Notes: generated by a model not told the origin, from the sequence alone. 64,000 bases of DNA from an uncultured Cellulosilyticum sp. (GCA_934725855.1 CAKVCL010000017.1:7646-71645), one strand, 5' to 3'. Numbered from the stretch's first letter, positions 16,884 to 26,951 are shown. Program-made: numbers and translations.

Positions 16884-19022
16884 TTAACGTGTTTTGCTAA
16901 TTGCTGGTAATTCCTGTGCCACTAATGCCCTGATTTCATCAGTCACTAACGTCACTTTTTTCATGGATTTCATACCTATTTTCTTAGTAATTGCTAGGGC
17001 TTGCATCCCATTGGCATCACGTTTTTGTTTTTCTTCTAATAAATAGGCAGGAATATAAGCCACTTTATCATCTTCTCGTTCAAGACATAAAATATCTTCA
17101 TCCGTGACAAAGCTTATTCCTACACATTTAGACTTGCTATAAAATGCTTTAATCAGCTTTTTACGATTGGTCTTCGTTTCGTAACCTTTTAAAGCAACTT
17201 TCGTAATTTTTCCTGTTTCAAAACCAAAAGCCATATATCCACTATAATCGCTTGTCGTACAAATTGCAATAATTTGCTCTCCATCTTCTAATTTAAGCAA
17301 ATTTGGCAAATAAACCCCATATTGACTGGCTTTGCAATCTTCCACCTCATGAAGTTTTAATTTATAAACATTACACTGATTGGTAAACATCAATAATTCT
17401 TGACGATTGGTTGCATCCACTTCTTGAATGATTATGTCTTCATCTTTAAGCTTTTGTTCCCCACTGCTTCTAAGTGAAACCAATGTGATTTTTTTCAAGT
17501 ATTGATGTGCTGTAAAAAACAGTTTCACATTATAATCTTCAATGAGCTCCGTGTGATCCACTTGAACCACTTCGGTATGCCTTAAAATCTCCGTTCTTCT
17601 TGGCATTGAATATTTCTTTTGAACCTGTTTTAATTCATCCATAATCACTTTTTTTACTTTTTTAGGGTCCTCAATTAAATCCTTTAATCGCTGGATTTCT
17701 TTTTCAAGTTCTTCTACCTCTTTTAGGGTTTCTAAAATATATTGACGGTTTAAGTGACGGAGTTTAATTTCTGCCACATATTCTGCTTGCATTTCACTAA
17801 TGTTAAAGTGTTCCATTAACCTCGGAACCACTTCTTTTTCCTTTTCGGTATGACGAACAATGTCAATGGCTGCATCAATATCTAATAAAATCTCTTTAAG
17901 CCCTAATAACAGATGATAACGTTTCTCCATTTTTTGAATCAGGAAACCGTACTTACGTACAATCGATGCTTGTCTAAAGGCGCTCCACTCATGAAGGATT
18001 TCTTTAATGCCCATCACTCTTGGCATCCCGTTAATTAAAATATTAAAGTTACAACTAAAACTATCCTCTAATGAGGTGGATTTATAAAGCTTTTGCATGA
18101 TTAAGTCTGGATCGGCTCCACGTTTTAAATCAATTGTTAATTTAAGTCCTGATAGATCTGTTTCATCACGAACATCCGAAATTTCTTTAATTTTCCCTGC
18201 TTTAACAAGTTCTTCAATTTTATCAATAATCGCTTCAACGGTTGTGGTATAAGGGATTTGAGTAATTTCAATACAATTTTCCCTCTTACTATACGTATAG
18301 TTTGCACGTACTTTAAAGCTGCCTCTTCCTGTATCTGCCATCTGACGCATTTCTTTTTCATCATAAATCAGTGTCCCACCCGTTGGAAAATCAGGTGCCA
18401 TAATCGCATCCAGTACATCTGAGTCTTCATTTTTTAAATAGGCAATAGTCGCCTGACACACTTCATTTAAATTAAAAGGACAAATATTACTTGCCATCCC
18501 TACAGCAATCCCTTGGTTTGGATTCACTAAAATATTAGGGAAACGGGTAGGCAGTAGCACAGGCTCTTTTAATGTGCCGTCATAGTTATCCACAAAATCA
18601 ATGGCATCTTCTTCAATGTCATTAAACAACTCATTACAAATATCACTAAGCTTTGCTTCCGTATAACGTGCAGCTGCATAAGCCATATCTCTTGAATACA
18701 CCTTACCAAAGTTTCCTTTTGAATCGACAAAAGGCGTATTAAGTGCCCCATAACCTTTAGTCAGTCTGACCATCGTTTCATAAATCGTTTGGTCTCCGTG
18801 GGGATTGAGTTTCATAGTTTGTCCCACAATATTAGCTGACTTCGTACGTGCCCCTTTAATTAAATTCATTTTATACATTGTGTAAAGCAGTTTACGATGG
18901 GAAGGCTTAAACCCATCTATTTCAGGAAGTGCTCTAGAAACAATGACGCTCATTGCATAAGGCATGTAATTGCTTTCTAGCGTTTCGGTAATATTTTGCC
19001 TCATTACATTTTCTTTTTCCAT
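16884..19022 (-). CDS. parC: Type II topoisomerase subunit A (topoisomerase IV ParC-like)
   Basis: This 712-residue protein contains the breakage-reunion domain: YAMSVIVSRALPEIDGFKPSHRKLLY at the N-terminus and the active-site Tyr in AAARYTEAKLSDI (about residue 120). A coiled-coil arm and a short C-terminal beta-pinwheel follow. It is about 100 residues shorter than GyrA, with a less typical DNA-wrapping C-terminus and no obvious GyrA-box, so decatenase (ParC) is more likely than gyrase. It pairs with the ParE-like gene 16 bases upstream. AGGAGGGG precedes the ATG at 19022. Confidence 0.9.
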   Translation of the reverse strand: MEKENVMRQNITETLESNYMPYAMSVIVSRALPEIDGFKPSHRKLLYTMYKMNLIKGARTKSANIVGQTMKLNPHGDQTIYETMVRLTKGYGALNTPFVDSKGNFGKVYSRDMAYAAARYTEAKLSDICNELFNDIEEDAIDFVDNYDGTLKEPVLLPTRFPNILVNPNQGIAVGMASNICPFNLNEVCQATIAYLKNEDSDVLDAIMAPDFPTGGTLIYDEKEMRQMADTGRGSFKVRANYTYSKRENCIEITQIPYTTTVEAIIDKIEELVKAGKIKEISDVRDETDLSGLKLTIDLKRGADPDLIMQKLYKSTSLEDSFSCNFNILINGMPRVMGIKEILHEWSAFRQASIVRKYGFLIQKMEKRYHLLLGLKEILLDIDAAIDIVRHTEKEKEVVPRLMEHFNISEMQAEYVAEIKLRHLNRQYILETLKEVEELEKEIQRLKDLIEDPKKVKKVIMDELKQVQKKYSMPRRTEILRHTEVVQVDHTELIEDYNVKLFFTAHQYLKKITLVSLRSSGEQKLKDEDIIIQEVDATNRQELLMFTNQCNVYKLKLHEVEDCKASQYGVYLPNLLKLEDGEQIIAICTTSDYSGYMAFGFETGKITKVALKGYETKTNRKKLIKAFYSKSKCVGISFVTDEDILCLEREDDKVAYIPAYLLEEKQKRDANGMQALAITKKIGMKSMKKVTLVTDEIRALVAQELPAISKTR

Positions 19023-19038
19023 TTCTTTTTGTCCCCTC

Positions 19039-21006
19039 CTAACTCATATCTGCTAAATCTAAATAGCGGTGACCTTCACTAGCTATCATTTCTTTTCTTC
19101 CTGACAGGTTGTCTCCTAAAAGACGATCAAACATTTCTTCTGCTTCTTGAATGTTTTGGGGCACAACTTGAATGAGTCTTCTTGTTTCTGGATTCATCGT
19201 GGTTTGCCACATCATATCCGGATCATTTTCACCTAGACCTTTTGAACGCTGAATCGTATATTTAGAAGTCATCTTCTTTAATAACGCTGTTTTTTCTGCA
19301 TCGGAAAATGCAAAATACGTCTTGTTTTTGGTGGTAATCTCATAAAGTGGGGTTTCTGCAATAAACACACGCCCTTCTTTAATCAGCGTCGGTGCCAAAC
19401 GATATAACATCGTTAAAATCAGCGTACGAATTTGATAGCCATCTACATCCGCATCGGTACAGATAATAATTTTATTCCATCTTAAATGATTTAAATCAAA
19501 TGTATTAAGGTCTTTATTATGTTTAGATGAAATTTCTACCCCACACCCTAATACTTTTAAAAGATCCACAATGACGTCACTTTTAAACACTTTATCATAA
19601 TCTGCTTTTAAGCAGTTTAAGATTTTACCCCTAACAGGCATAATCCCTTGAAACTCTGCATTACGTCCTAATTTACAAGAGCCTAATGCCGAATCCCCTT
19701 CTACAATATAAAGTTCACGTTTGGAAACATCTTTTGTCCGACAATCTACAAACTTCTTAATGCGATTGCCAATATCAATACTGCCGCTTAATTGCTTACG
19801 TACATTAATCCTTGTACGTTCTGCTTTTTCACGACTGCGTTTATTAACGAGCACTTGCTTAGCAATTTTAATAGCTTCGTCTTTATTCTCTGTGAAGTAG
19901 ATAAAAAGATACTCTTTAAGATAGTCTTGCATCGCTTCTTGAATAAACTTATTGGTAATCGCTTTTTTCGTTTGATTTTCATAACTCGTTATCGTTGAAA
20001 AAGAGTTAGAAATTAAAATCAAACTATCTTGTATATCCACAAAGGTCACTTTTTTCTCATCTTTGTTATATAAGCCTTCATTTTTAAGATATTGATCAAT
20101 CCCATAAACAAAAGCATTTTTAATCGCCTTATCTGGTGAACCCCCATACTCTAGATAACTGGAATTATGATAGTATTCGAGTAGGTTATGTTCATTACAA
20201 AAGCCAAAAGCAATTTGAAATTTTAATTTATATTCTGGACGGTCTTCTCTGTCACGTCCTTTCGTTTCATACTCTGTAAAAACAATATCTGTAAACTGTT
20301 TTTCTTCGGCTATTTCCTTCGCATAGCCTAATATGCCTTCCTCATATAAGTAAATATGTTTTTCATCTTTAATGTGATCTTCAAAAATAAATTGTAAGTT
20401 TTTATTAACTACCGCTTGTCTTTTAAGCACATCATGAAAATAGTCTGATGGAATGTTGACCTCGGTAAAAACATCATGATCGGGTTTCCAGTGAATTTTG
20501 CTGCCTGTTTGCTTGTAAGGTGCTTTTACCTTTTGAAGCCCTCCTATATTTTCACCTTTTTCAAAGTGCAACGTATAAATAAAGCCATCTCGCTTGACTT
20601 CTACATCCATAAATTCAGAACTATATTGTGTGGCGCAGCTCCCTAGACCATTTAAGCCTAAACTAAATTCGTAGTTATCCCCTTCATTGTTATTGTATTT
20701 TCCGCCAGCATATAATTCGCAAAAAACAAGTTCCCAGTTATACCTTTTCTCACTTTCATTATAATCAACGGGAATGCCACGCCCGTAATCTTCTACTGTA
20801 ATGGAATGGTCCTCATGTAATGTGACACGAATCGTACTGCCATAGCCTTCTTTGAACTCGTCAATGGCATTGGCAAGTATCTCAAATACGGAGTGTTCAC
20901 ACCCTTCTAGACCATCTGAACCAAAAATAACCCCTGGTCTTAACCTAACACGGTCAGCCCCTTTTAATGAAGAGATACTTTGGTTATCATATGTTTTCTC
21001 TTTCAT
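19039..21006 (-). CDS. parE: Type II topoisomerase subunit B (topoisomerase IV ParE-like)
   Basis: The ATPase subunit paired with ParC. A GHKL ATP-binding domain (EILANAIDEFKEGYG; VEDYGRGIPVDY; SLGLNGLGSC), a transducer domain and a TOPRIM domain (LYIVEGDSALGSCK; ICTDADVDGYQIRTL) are present, ending with LMWQTTMNPETRRL-type C-terminus (DPDMMWQTTMNPETR). A GTG at 21015 is in frame, but AGGTGAT lies 4-5 bases before ATG 21006, which gives the MKEKTYDNQSI start, so I use that. It is the first gene of the parE-parC-proB operon. Confidence 0.92.
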   Translation of the reverse strand: MKEKTYDNQSISSLKGADRVRLRPGVIFGSDGLEGCEHSVFEILANAIDEFKEGYGSTIRVTLHEDHSITVEDYGRGIPVDYNESEKRYNWELVFCELYAGGKYNNNEGDNYEFSLGLNGLGSCATQYSSEFMDVEVKRDGFIYTLHFEKGENIGGLQKVKAPYKQTGSKIHWKPDHDVFTEVNIPSDYFHDVLKRQAVVNKNLQFIFEDHIKDEKHIYLYEEGILGYAKEIAEEKQFTDIVFTEYETKGRDREDRPEYKLKFQIAFGFCNEHNLLEYYHNSSYLEYGGSPDKAIKNAFVYGIDQYLKNEGLYNKDEKKVTFVDIQDSLILISNSFSTITSYENQTKKAITNKFIQEAMQDYLKEYLFIYFTENKDEAIKIAKQVLVNKRSREKAERTRINVRKQLSGSIDIGNRIKKFVDCRTKDVSKRELYIVEGDSALGSCKLGRNAEFQGIMPVRGKILNCLKADYDKVFKSDVIVDLLKVLGCGVEISSKHNKDLNTFDLNHLRWNKIIICTDADVDGYQIRTLILTMLYRLAPTLIKEGRVFIAETPLYEITTKNKTYFAFSDAEKTALLKKMTSKYTIQRSKGLGENDPDMMWQTTMNPETRRLIQVVPQNIQEAEEMFDRLLGDNLSGRKEMIASEGHRYLDLADMS

Positions 21007-21037
21007 GCTTATCACCTATTTTTATTCTTATCTTTTT

Positions 21038-21066
21038 ACTGTAAATAAAACATGCTCCATTGTCAA
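21038..21066 (-). promoter_or_regulatory. Candidate promoter of the parE operon
   Basis: Consensus TTGACA (21066-21061), a 17-base spacer and TACAGT (21043-21038) lie about 32 bases before the parE start. The rest of the 21067-21303 gap is AT-rich and I see no gene in it. Confidence 0.6.
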
Positions 21067-21303
21067 GATGTTAACACTTATCTATTTATTCAATGTTTTC
21101 CTATTTTATAGGTACCGCAACTTGACATGATCACTCATTTTAAAGCATGGTTCATTTTCATTACCCATTATCAAACATTTGTTCGTAATTGTAAAGTATT
21201 TTCTTTTGATTTATCTTTATAATATTTTCTCTTTATGTTATTAGAACATCTCCAACATAAGCTTTTTATATTCACTCCTTCTAGCCATTTATAAATCTAA
21301 GCA

Positions 21304-21329
21304 AAAAAATAGGGCCTAGGCCCTATTTC
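21304..21329 (-). terminator. Terminator of the DUF1292 gene
   Basis: The palindrome AAATAGGGCCTAGGCCCTATTT is directly followed on the minus strand by a run of T, immediately after the stop at 21330. Confidence 0.85.
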
Positions 21330-21692
21330 TTATTCTTCATCTTCAAAACCACCAAAGAAGTTTTGATCAAATAACTCAGCAACATCGTTCCATTCTTCAT
21401 CCGTTTCAATGTCGTCTAATTTAACTTCTTCGCCATCTTCTGAATAACGATAGAAATAAACTTCTGCTTCATCTTCATTATCTACATCTGATTTTGGTGC
21501 AATGGCAATGTATTCTGTTCCATTGCATTCGAAAATATCGAGCACACTGCAAGGAACTTCTGTATCATCTTCATCATCAAATGTGACATAGATGATAGAT
21601 TCTTCTTCGTCCCCACAGCCACAGCTGCAACCATTTACATTTTCTTCTTCATCGCAGCCACAGCCACATCCACAGTTTTTGTTTTCTTCCAT
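21330..21692 (-). CDS. DUF1292 protein with a Cys-rich N-terminal extension
   Basis: The DUF1292 core (EESIIYVTFDDEDDTEVPCSVLDIF ... EVYFYRYSEDGEEVKLDDIETDEEW) occupies about residues 35-110 of a very acidic 120-residue protein. The N-terminus carries two Cys/Gly clusters, CGCGCGC and CSCGCG, seven Cys in all in about 25 residues, plus one Cys in the core. These look like a metal- or cluster-binding segment, which is an inference. AAGGAGG lies 8 bases before the ATG at 21692; the upstream ATG at 21698 is too close to it, so the shorter protein is preferred. It is monocistronic, with an extended -10 (TGTTATAAT) at 21735-21727. Family function is unknown. Confidence 0.85.
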   Translation of the reverse strand: MEENKNCGCGCGCDEEENVNGCSCGCGDEEESIIYVTFDDEDDTEVPCSVLDIFECNGTEYIAIAPKSDVDNEDEAEVYFYRYSEDGEEVKLDDIETDEEWNDVAELFDQNFFGGFEDEE

Positions 21693-21726
21693 GTTCATTT
21701 CCTCCTTGGCATCAATTGCTTGCTCC

Positions 21727-21735
21727 ATTATAACA
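21727..21735 (-). promoter_or_regulatory. Extended -10 promoter of the DUF1292 gene
   Basis: The minus strand reads TGTTATAAT at 21735-21727, about 35 bases before the preferred ATG. No good -35 is seen at 17 bases. Confidence 0.45.
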
Positions 21736-21830
21736 TGATTGTCAAGTGATTACCATCCAAATTTTAGCACTTATTGCTTACTACTTAAAGTATGCCCTAC
21801 TTTACTTTTTCTCATACCTGTGGGGTAACA

Positions 21831-22349
21831 TTAAAGTTTAGTGGGTTCTTCAAAGTTTTCACCTTTAGTATCTACTGTCACTTTCTTCATCACAACTGGT
21901 GTGAGTGGACGATCACTAAAATCGGTAGCTACTCTTGCAATATAGTCAACGACTTCCATGCCTTCAAGTACTTTACCAAAAGCAGCGTAGCTTCCATCTA
22001 AGTGTGGGGCATCTTCATGCATGATAAAAAATTGAGAACCAGCTGAATCTGGCATCATGCTTCTTGCCATAGAAAGCACACCACGTGAATGTTTTAAGGT
22101 GTTTTTAAAACCATTTTGTGCAAATTCACCTTTAATGGAATAGCCAGGACCACCCATACCTGTTCCTTCTGGGTCGCCACCTTGAATCATAAACCCTGGA
22201 ATAATACGGTGGAAAGTTAATCCATCATAAAATCCTTTGCTTACAAGTGAGACAAAGTTTTTAACAGATTCTGGTGCGATTTCTGGATAAAGTTCAAGAA
22301 TGATTTGACTCTCATCATCCATTGTAATTGTAACGATTGGGTTTTGCAT
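21831..22349 (-). CDS. Peptidyl-prolyl cis-trans isomerase, cyclophilin type
   Basis: This 172-residue cytoplasmic cyclophilin catalyses proline isomerisation during protein folding. The family core is complete: GLTFHRIIPGFMIQGGDPEGTGMGGPGY with the catalytic Arg in FHRI, LSMARSMMPDSAGSQFFI and HLDGSYAAFGKVLEGMEVVD. There is no signal peptide, so it stays in the cytoplasm. It lies 81 bases after the aminopeptidase gene and may be transcribed with it. Confidence 0.95.
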   Translation of the reverse strand: MQNPIVTITMDDESQIILELYPEIAPESVKNFVSLVSKGFYDGLTFHRIIPGFMIQGGDPEGTGMGGPGYSIKGEFAQNGFKNTLKHSRGVLSMARSMMPDSAGSQFFIMHEDAPHLDGSYAAFGKVLEGMEVVDYIARVATDFSDRPLTPVVMKKVTVDTKGENFEEPTKL

Positions 22350-22430
22350 ATTAACTCTCCTTTTTTGGTTGTCATATTGTCATTCATAAAGTCATAACTT
22401 TGATGATTCTTCTCATTGCTTTCTTTTGTA

Positions 22431-23834
22431 TTAAGCATTTTTTAAAAATGCAACATAGGCTTTTCTCATTTCATATAAATCTGCTTTGCTTGTGATTTCC
22501 CATGGTGCATGCATACTGTGAACCGGTACGCCGCAATCAATGACATCCATGCCATATTGTGCTAGGATATAGGCGATTGTGCCACCGCCCCCTAAGTCAA
22601 TACGTCCGAGTTCGGCTGTTTGCCAGGTCACATCATTTTCTGCCATAATTTTTCTCAGCTCTGCCACATACTCTGCATTTGCTTCATTGGAGCCTGATTT
22701 ACCACGTGAGCCTGTGTATTTCATAAATACAACGCCTTTTCCAAAGTAAGCCGCATTATTTTTTTCTAAAACGCTACTGTAATTTGGATCATAACCTGCC
22801 GTTACATCAGATGAAAGCATTTTAGAACGTGCGAATGTACGTTTTAAGTTTAAGCTAGAATAACAGCCACATAAATCCATGATTTCAGCTACCATATTTT
22901 CAAAAAATCTTGAGTGCATACCAGATGCCCCCACACTACCGATTTCTTCTTTATCGACTAAAATAGTCGCTGTAGTACGTTCTGGATTTTCTACTTCCAG
23001 TTGTGCTTCAAATGAAGCATAGGCACATACACGGTCATCTTGACCATAACCGATAATCATACTGCGATCGAGTCCATAATCCCTTGCTGCCCCTGCTGGT
23101 ACAATTTCAATTTCAGCAGATACGAAATCTTCTTCTACAATACCATATTTTTCATGTAACAGTTGTAAAATATTTGCTTTAACCTTATCTTTTTCTTCCC
23201 CTTCAAGTGGTATACTGCCTAAACAAATGTTCAAATCTTCCCCTTTAATGGCTTCAGATACTTTCTTTTGCATTTGTTCACCTGCTAAGTGAATGAGTAA
23301 ATCTGAAATGCCTACAACGGGATCCATTGGGTCTTCTCCAATACAAAGGTTGACCACTGAGCCATCTTTTTTAGCTACTACACCATGAATCGCAAGTGGC
23401 ATCGTCACCCATTGGTATTTTTTAACCCCCCCATAATAATGGGTTTTAAATAGAGCTAAGTCTGTATCTTCGTAAAGTGGATTAGGCTTAAGGTCTAGTC
23501 TTGGAGAATCTAAATGGGCGCCTAATAAATTCATCCCCTCTGTCATAGGCTCTTGTCCAATACAAAACATGACTAATGTTTTATCTTGATAGTTTGCATA
23601 TACTTTATCTCCTGCTTTAAGAGAAGCCCCCTCTCTTATACAGGCTTCAATATTTCTATAGCCTGCTTTTTCAGCTTCTTTGACCATCCCACGAACGCAT
23701 TCACGCTCTGTTTTATGCTTAGAAATAAATTGACGATAACGTTCACCATAAGCAAATAACGCCTTTTTATCCTGTTCATTGTAGCTTTCCCATACATTTT
23801 TATACTCTTTTTTAATTTCTTTTTTATTTAGCAT
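22431..23834 (-). CDS. M18 family aminopeptidase
   Basis: A 467-residue metallo-aminopeptidase of the M18 (aspartyl aminopeptidase/ApeB) family, which trims acidic or neutral residues from peptides in the cytoplasm. Metal- and catalysis-related segments are GAHLDSPRLDLKP (His, Asp), VDKEEIGSVGASG (catalytic Glu pair), MLSSDVTAGYDP and GVPVHSMHAPWEI near the C-terminus. AAAGGAGGAA lies 6 bases before ATG 23834; an upstream in-frame start at 23852 has no such site. It is complete and isolated from the hydrogenase genes by about 130 bases. Confidence 0.93.
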   Translation of the reverse strand: MLNKKEIKKEYKNVWESYNEQDKKALFAYGERYRQFISKHKTERECVRGMVKEAEKAGYRNIEACIREGASLKAGDKVYANYQDKTLVMFCIGQEPMTEGMNLLGAHLDSPRLDLKPNPLYEDTDLALFKTHYYGGVKKYQWVTMPLAIHGVVAKKDGSVVNLCIGEDPMDPVVGISDLLIHLAGEQMQKKVSEAIKGEDLNICLGSIPLEGEEKDKVKANILQLLHEKYGIVEEDFVSAEIEIVPAGAARDYGLDRSMIIGYGQDDRVCAYASFEAQLEVENPERTTATILVDKEEIGSVGASGMHSRFFENMVAEIMDLCGCYSSLNLKRTFARSKMLSSDVTAGYDPNYSSVLEKNNAAYFGKGVVFMKYTGSRGKSGSNEANAEYVAELRKIMAENDVTWQTAELGRIDLGGGGTIAYILAQYGMDVIDCGVPVHSMHAPWEITSKADLYEMRKAYVAFLKNA

Positions 23835-23970
23835 ATTATTCCTCCTTTGCAAACTGCTTTATTATACCACAAAAAAGACGCTTCCCCCAATACTAAATAA
23901 CGCTTAATATTATAAATAAAGTAGCACCTAATTATTCATAGGCGCTTAGAGCTTATGGATTACTTGTTTA

Positions 23971-25131
23971 TTATATCATTTCTATCTCAACAATTTTACC
24001 AAGCTCAATCAAAATTTCCCTAAGCCGATAAAGAATATTAAGTTTAATACTTAAAGCTTGTGGAAAATCAGGATTTTGATGAGCTGGATTAATCGCTCTT
24101 CCCACTAGCATATAAATGTGGGTACATTCTTCAAATAATAGACGCGCTAACCTCGAAGCCCCATCTTGCGCTTCTAAAAAGGAAACATCGGTACTGTCTC
24201 TTACTTTTTTTAAAATCTCAACGGCTCCCTGTAAGGTCAGTACCCCCTCGGTCACTAGGTCTATGCCCTCAATATAGCCAATAGGCGGGATATTGGGGTC
24301 ACTCATTTCAAAGCTCGTTGTAACGGGATGCTTGGTGAGCCGGCTAACGATATTCGCGGCTGTTCCCCCACAAACGATTTTCTTCCCTCTCGTATGCATA
24401 AGCTTTGCCACGACTTCTTCATCCTTTTTAGGATCACTAGGTGGTCCTGAAAAAAGCATCGCCACTTTAGGTAAAATGACTTTAATCGTGGCAACCGTTG
24501 TATCATCCCCTGGATGCGCCATATACAAATCTTCACATACCCCTAATAAGGCACTGGTAATTTTCTTAGCAGATAAAGTTTCAATGGGTAACTGCTGCAA
24601 ATAATGTGCGACTTCCTGCCAGCTCCATCCTAGATTCAATACTTGACCGGCTCCTGCATGAATCACACCATCACTTACAAAAACAAGAGTATCTTGTTCT
24701 TCTAACTTCACATGTGTTTCAAAAATATATCTGCTATTAATGAGCTTCTCTTGTTTTTGAAGGGAAAAAATCTGACCTTGTCTTAAGAAAAAAACACTCG
24801 GATTATCAAATTCGACAATGTAAGCGATACCCTCTTCGTTGACCTGAATCATGGTAAAAGTAGAGTAGGCTAGCTTCCTTACCGCACACATCGGTAACGT
24901 ATGAATGAGTGTATCCACGACTTCTTCAATTGGTAATCCTTCCTTAAGCATCGTCATGGCAATTTTAGAGGTTAATGTCGATAAGATGTTGGCTTTCACT
25001 CCACTCCCTAATCCATCAGAAAGAACGGCAATAAAACTGTCTGCTTCACTGAAAAATTCCACTTTGTCCCCACATAGTTCTTCACCATATTTATTTAAGC
25101 TAGCTGCTCCAAATTCCATAAAAAATTTCAT
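23971..25131 (-). CDS. SpoIIE-type PP2C serine/threonine phosphatase linked to a sensory hydrogenase
   Basis: Residues about 1-215 form a SpoIIE/RsbU-like PP2C domain: SDGLGSGVKAN (metal-binding Asp-Gly), LVFVSDGVIHA and HPGDDTTVATIK (second metal-binding Asp). The C-terminal 170 residues (KKIVCGGTAANIVSRL ... GYIEGIDLVTEG) are a conserved extension seen in hydrogenase-associated phosphatases. The start overlaps the stop of the sensory hydrogenase gene by 4 bases, so translation is coupled. The likely role is to relay the state of the [FeFe]-hydrogenase sensor by dephosphorylating a protein target. The target is not encoded here; no STAS or anti-sigma kinase gene is adjacent. Confidence 0.85.
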   Translation of the reverse strand: MKFFMEFGAASLNKYGEELCGDKVEFFSEADSFIAVLSDGLGSGVKANILSTLTSKIAMTMLKEGLPIEEVVDTLIHTLPMCAVRKLAYSTFTMIQVNEEGIAYIVEFDNPSVFFLRQGQIFSLQKQEKLINSRYIFETHVKLEEQDTLVFVSDGVIHAGAGQVLNLGWSWQEVAHYLQQLPIETLSAKKITSALLGVCEDLYMAHPGDDTTVATIKVILPKVAMLFSGPPSDPKKDEEVVAKLMHTRGKKIVCGGTAANIVSRLTKHPVTTSFEMSDPNIPPIGYIEGIDLVTEGVLTLQGAVEILKKVRDSTDVSFLEAQDGASRLARLLFEECTHIYMLVGRAINPAHQNPDFPQALSIKLNILYRLREILIELGKIVEIEMI

Positions 25132-26849
25132 TGTTTAATAGCCTCTTCCTCTTGTATTAATTGCTTAAGCTTGGTTAATGTCACCTTTGTTTCTGCCGTT
25201 GTTTCACCCAGTAAGCTGGCAATTTCTTGGGCAACCATCATTTGCTTATTAATGACTTGCTGCGCCATATCAATGGCTTCCATTTTCATGTGTTGAAGCT
25301 TTTTGGCTTGCACCTCATCATAGGTGATATCGCTCCCAATCCATAGCATAATCTGATGGTATTCACTCCAAATAATACTTTGAATGACCGTTTTTTCACT
25401 ATTTTTAATGGTCACCTTTTGACTTAGAAGCTTTTGTTTGGTTTCCTTAACGGCTCTAAATGGCGCCTCATCCATCAGGGTATCAATTGGAAAATTTAAG
25501 TAATCATTCTTGCCTAGTTTAAAAAATGCTCTTGCAGCAGGATTGATTTCGATCATCTCCAGTGACTCATTAATCATAATGATCATATTGGGGGTGGCTT
25601 CAAAGAGCACATTGGTAAGGGTTTCTGCTTTCTGACGCATATAAGGCAAACACATATAAGGTTCAGCGAGCCCATTATAGACCGCAATCGCTTTTTCACG
25701 ACAGGTTTTATAACCACAACTTCCACAATTGAGTTCATCTAATGGGGTTTCCTTCCCAATGCTATTTAAAATAGTCGTAATTTCTTTTTCACTTGGCATT
25801 TTTAAAACTTGCTTATGGTTACTAAAAGACTGATGCAAATTAATCGTCACTGGCTGTAAGTCTGCTTGCTTTGGAGTGGTTAGGTTCCCTTCTAATTCTT
25901 GGACACCTAAAGCATACTCTAAAATACGTTCTTTTCTTTTATAAATATTCACCCCATCTTGAGGCATACCTGCTCCTGCAATACAGCTATGCCGACAACC
26001 GTGCATCTCAATGAGACAATTTTTAAAGTCCCCTTTCATAATATGTGGCATCATTTCTTTACATTCCTCTACGCCATCTATATAAATCATTTGACGGGGT
26101 AACCTTTGTTCTAAAAGCGTGGCGGTTACCCCGCCCACCATCGGATAACGTCTTTGTGACGCTTCCATGGCATCAAAAGGTATAATCGGTTCTGCCTCTA
26201 GATTCATGCCTAACGCTTTTATCCATTCATTAAATTCCTCAAATGTCAACACCGCATCTAGGGCATCCTCCTCGATGCCTTCTATCTTTTTGGATAAGCA
26301 AGGTCCTATAAAAACCACTTTAGTCTCTTTCCCATATTTTTGCTTCATTAATTTGCTATGACAAGAAGCCGGTGAAACAACGGGAATTAAAAAAGGGATG
26401 ACCTCTGGGTAGTGTTTTTCAATTAAAGCATTCACCGTTGGACAACAGCTGGTTATATAACACTGATCCCCTGGCATATTGGCATAAGTTTCATAAACTT
26501 TTGTCACAAGCTTGGCCCCTACTACCGTTTCTTCAACAGCTGTAAAGCCTAAATGCTTCAATAAACCTGGTAAATGCCCTGCTGCTTTTCCCCATATCGC
26601 TGCAAAACTTGGGGCGACTGAAGCAACCACTTTCTCTTCTTTTTCAAGATACGCTTTGACCTTATAAAGTTCGGATTGAACGTGTTTGGCATTTTTAGGG
26701 CAAACCTTTAAGCATTTGCCACATCCTATGCATCGTTCTTTCATAATATTAGCTTGTTCTCCCTGTACCTTAATGGCACCTACCGGACAAGCCCGCACGC
26801 AGGCATAACAGTTTTTGCAGTTAGCTTTTAAAAAATCAATAATCCACAT
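25128..26849 (-). CDS. PAS-containing sensory-type [FeFe]-hydrogenase (HydS-like)
   Basis: The 573-residue protein starts with two [4Fe-4S] motifs (CKNCYACVRACP; CIGCGKCLKVCP), then an H-cluster domain with altered signatures: TSCCPTVNALIEKH (L1), GPCLSKKIEG in place of the usual MPCxxKKxE (L2), and GCRHSCIAGAG (L3). A further Cys cluster (CGSCGYKTC) follows, then a PAS domain (NMIIMINESLEMIEINPAARAFF) and a C-terminal helix. Group C [FeFe]-hydrogenases with a PAS domain are regarded as H2 sensors, not bulk catalysts. The gene follows hydA by about 100 bases and overlaps the phosphatase gene, making a sensor-effector pair downstream of the catalytic enzyme. Confidence 0.9.
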   Translation of the reverse strand: MWIIDFLKANCKNCYACVRACPVGAIKVQGEQANIMKERCIGCGKCLKVCPKNAKHVQSELYKVKAYLEKEEKVVASVAPSFAAIWGKAAGHLPGLLKHLGFTAVEETVVGAKLVTKVYETYANMPGDQCYITSCCPTVNALIEKHYPEVIPFLIPVVSPASCHSKLMKQKYGKETKVVFIGPCLSKKIEGIEEDALDAVLTFEEFNEWIKALGMNLEAEPIIPFDAMEASQRRYPMVGGVTATLLEQRLPRQMIYIDGVEECKEMMPHIMKGDFKNCLIEMHGCRHSCIAGAGMPQDGVNIYKRKERILEYALGVQELEGNLTTPKQADLQPVTINLHQSFSNHKQVLKMPSEKEITTILNSIGKETPLDELNCGSCGYKTCREKAIAVYNGLAEPYMCLPYMRQKAETLTNVLFEATPNMIIMINESLEMIEINPAARAFFKLGKNDYLNFPIDTLMDEAPFRAVKETKQKLLSQKVTIKNSEKTVIQSIIWSEYHQIMLWIGSDITYDEVQAKKLQHMKMEAIDMAQQVINKQMMVAQEIASLLGETTAETKVTLTKLKQLIQEEEAIKQ

Positions 26850-26951
26850 GGGTTCATCTCCTATTTACAAATAAGGCATTATCTCGTTTGTAAAAATTTC
26901 TTTTGCATTCTCTTTACTCACGGAAAAAATTTTGCCATCTCATCTTTTTTC

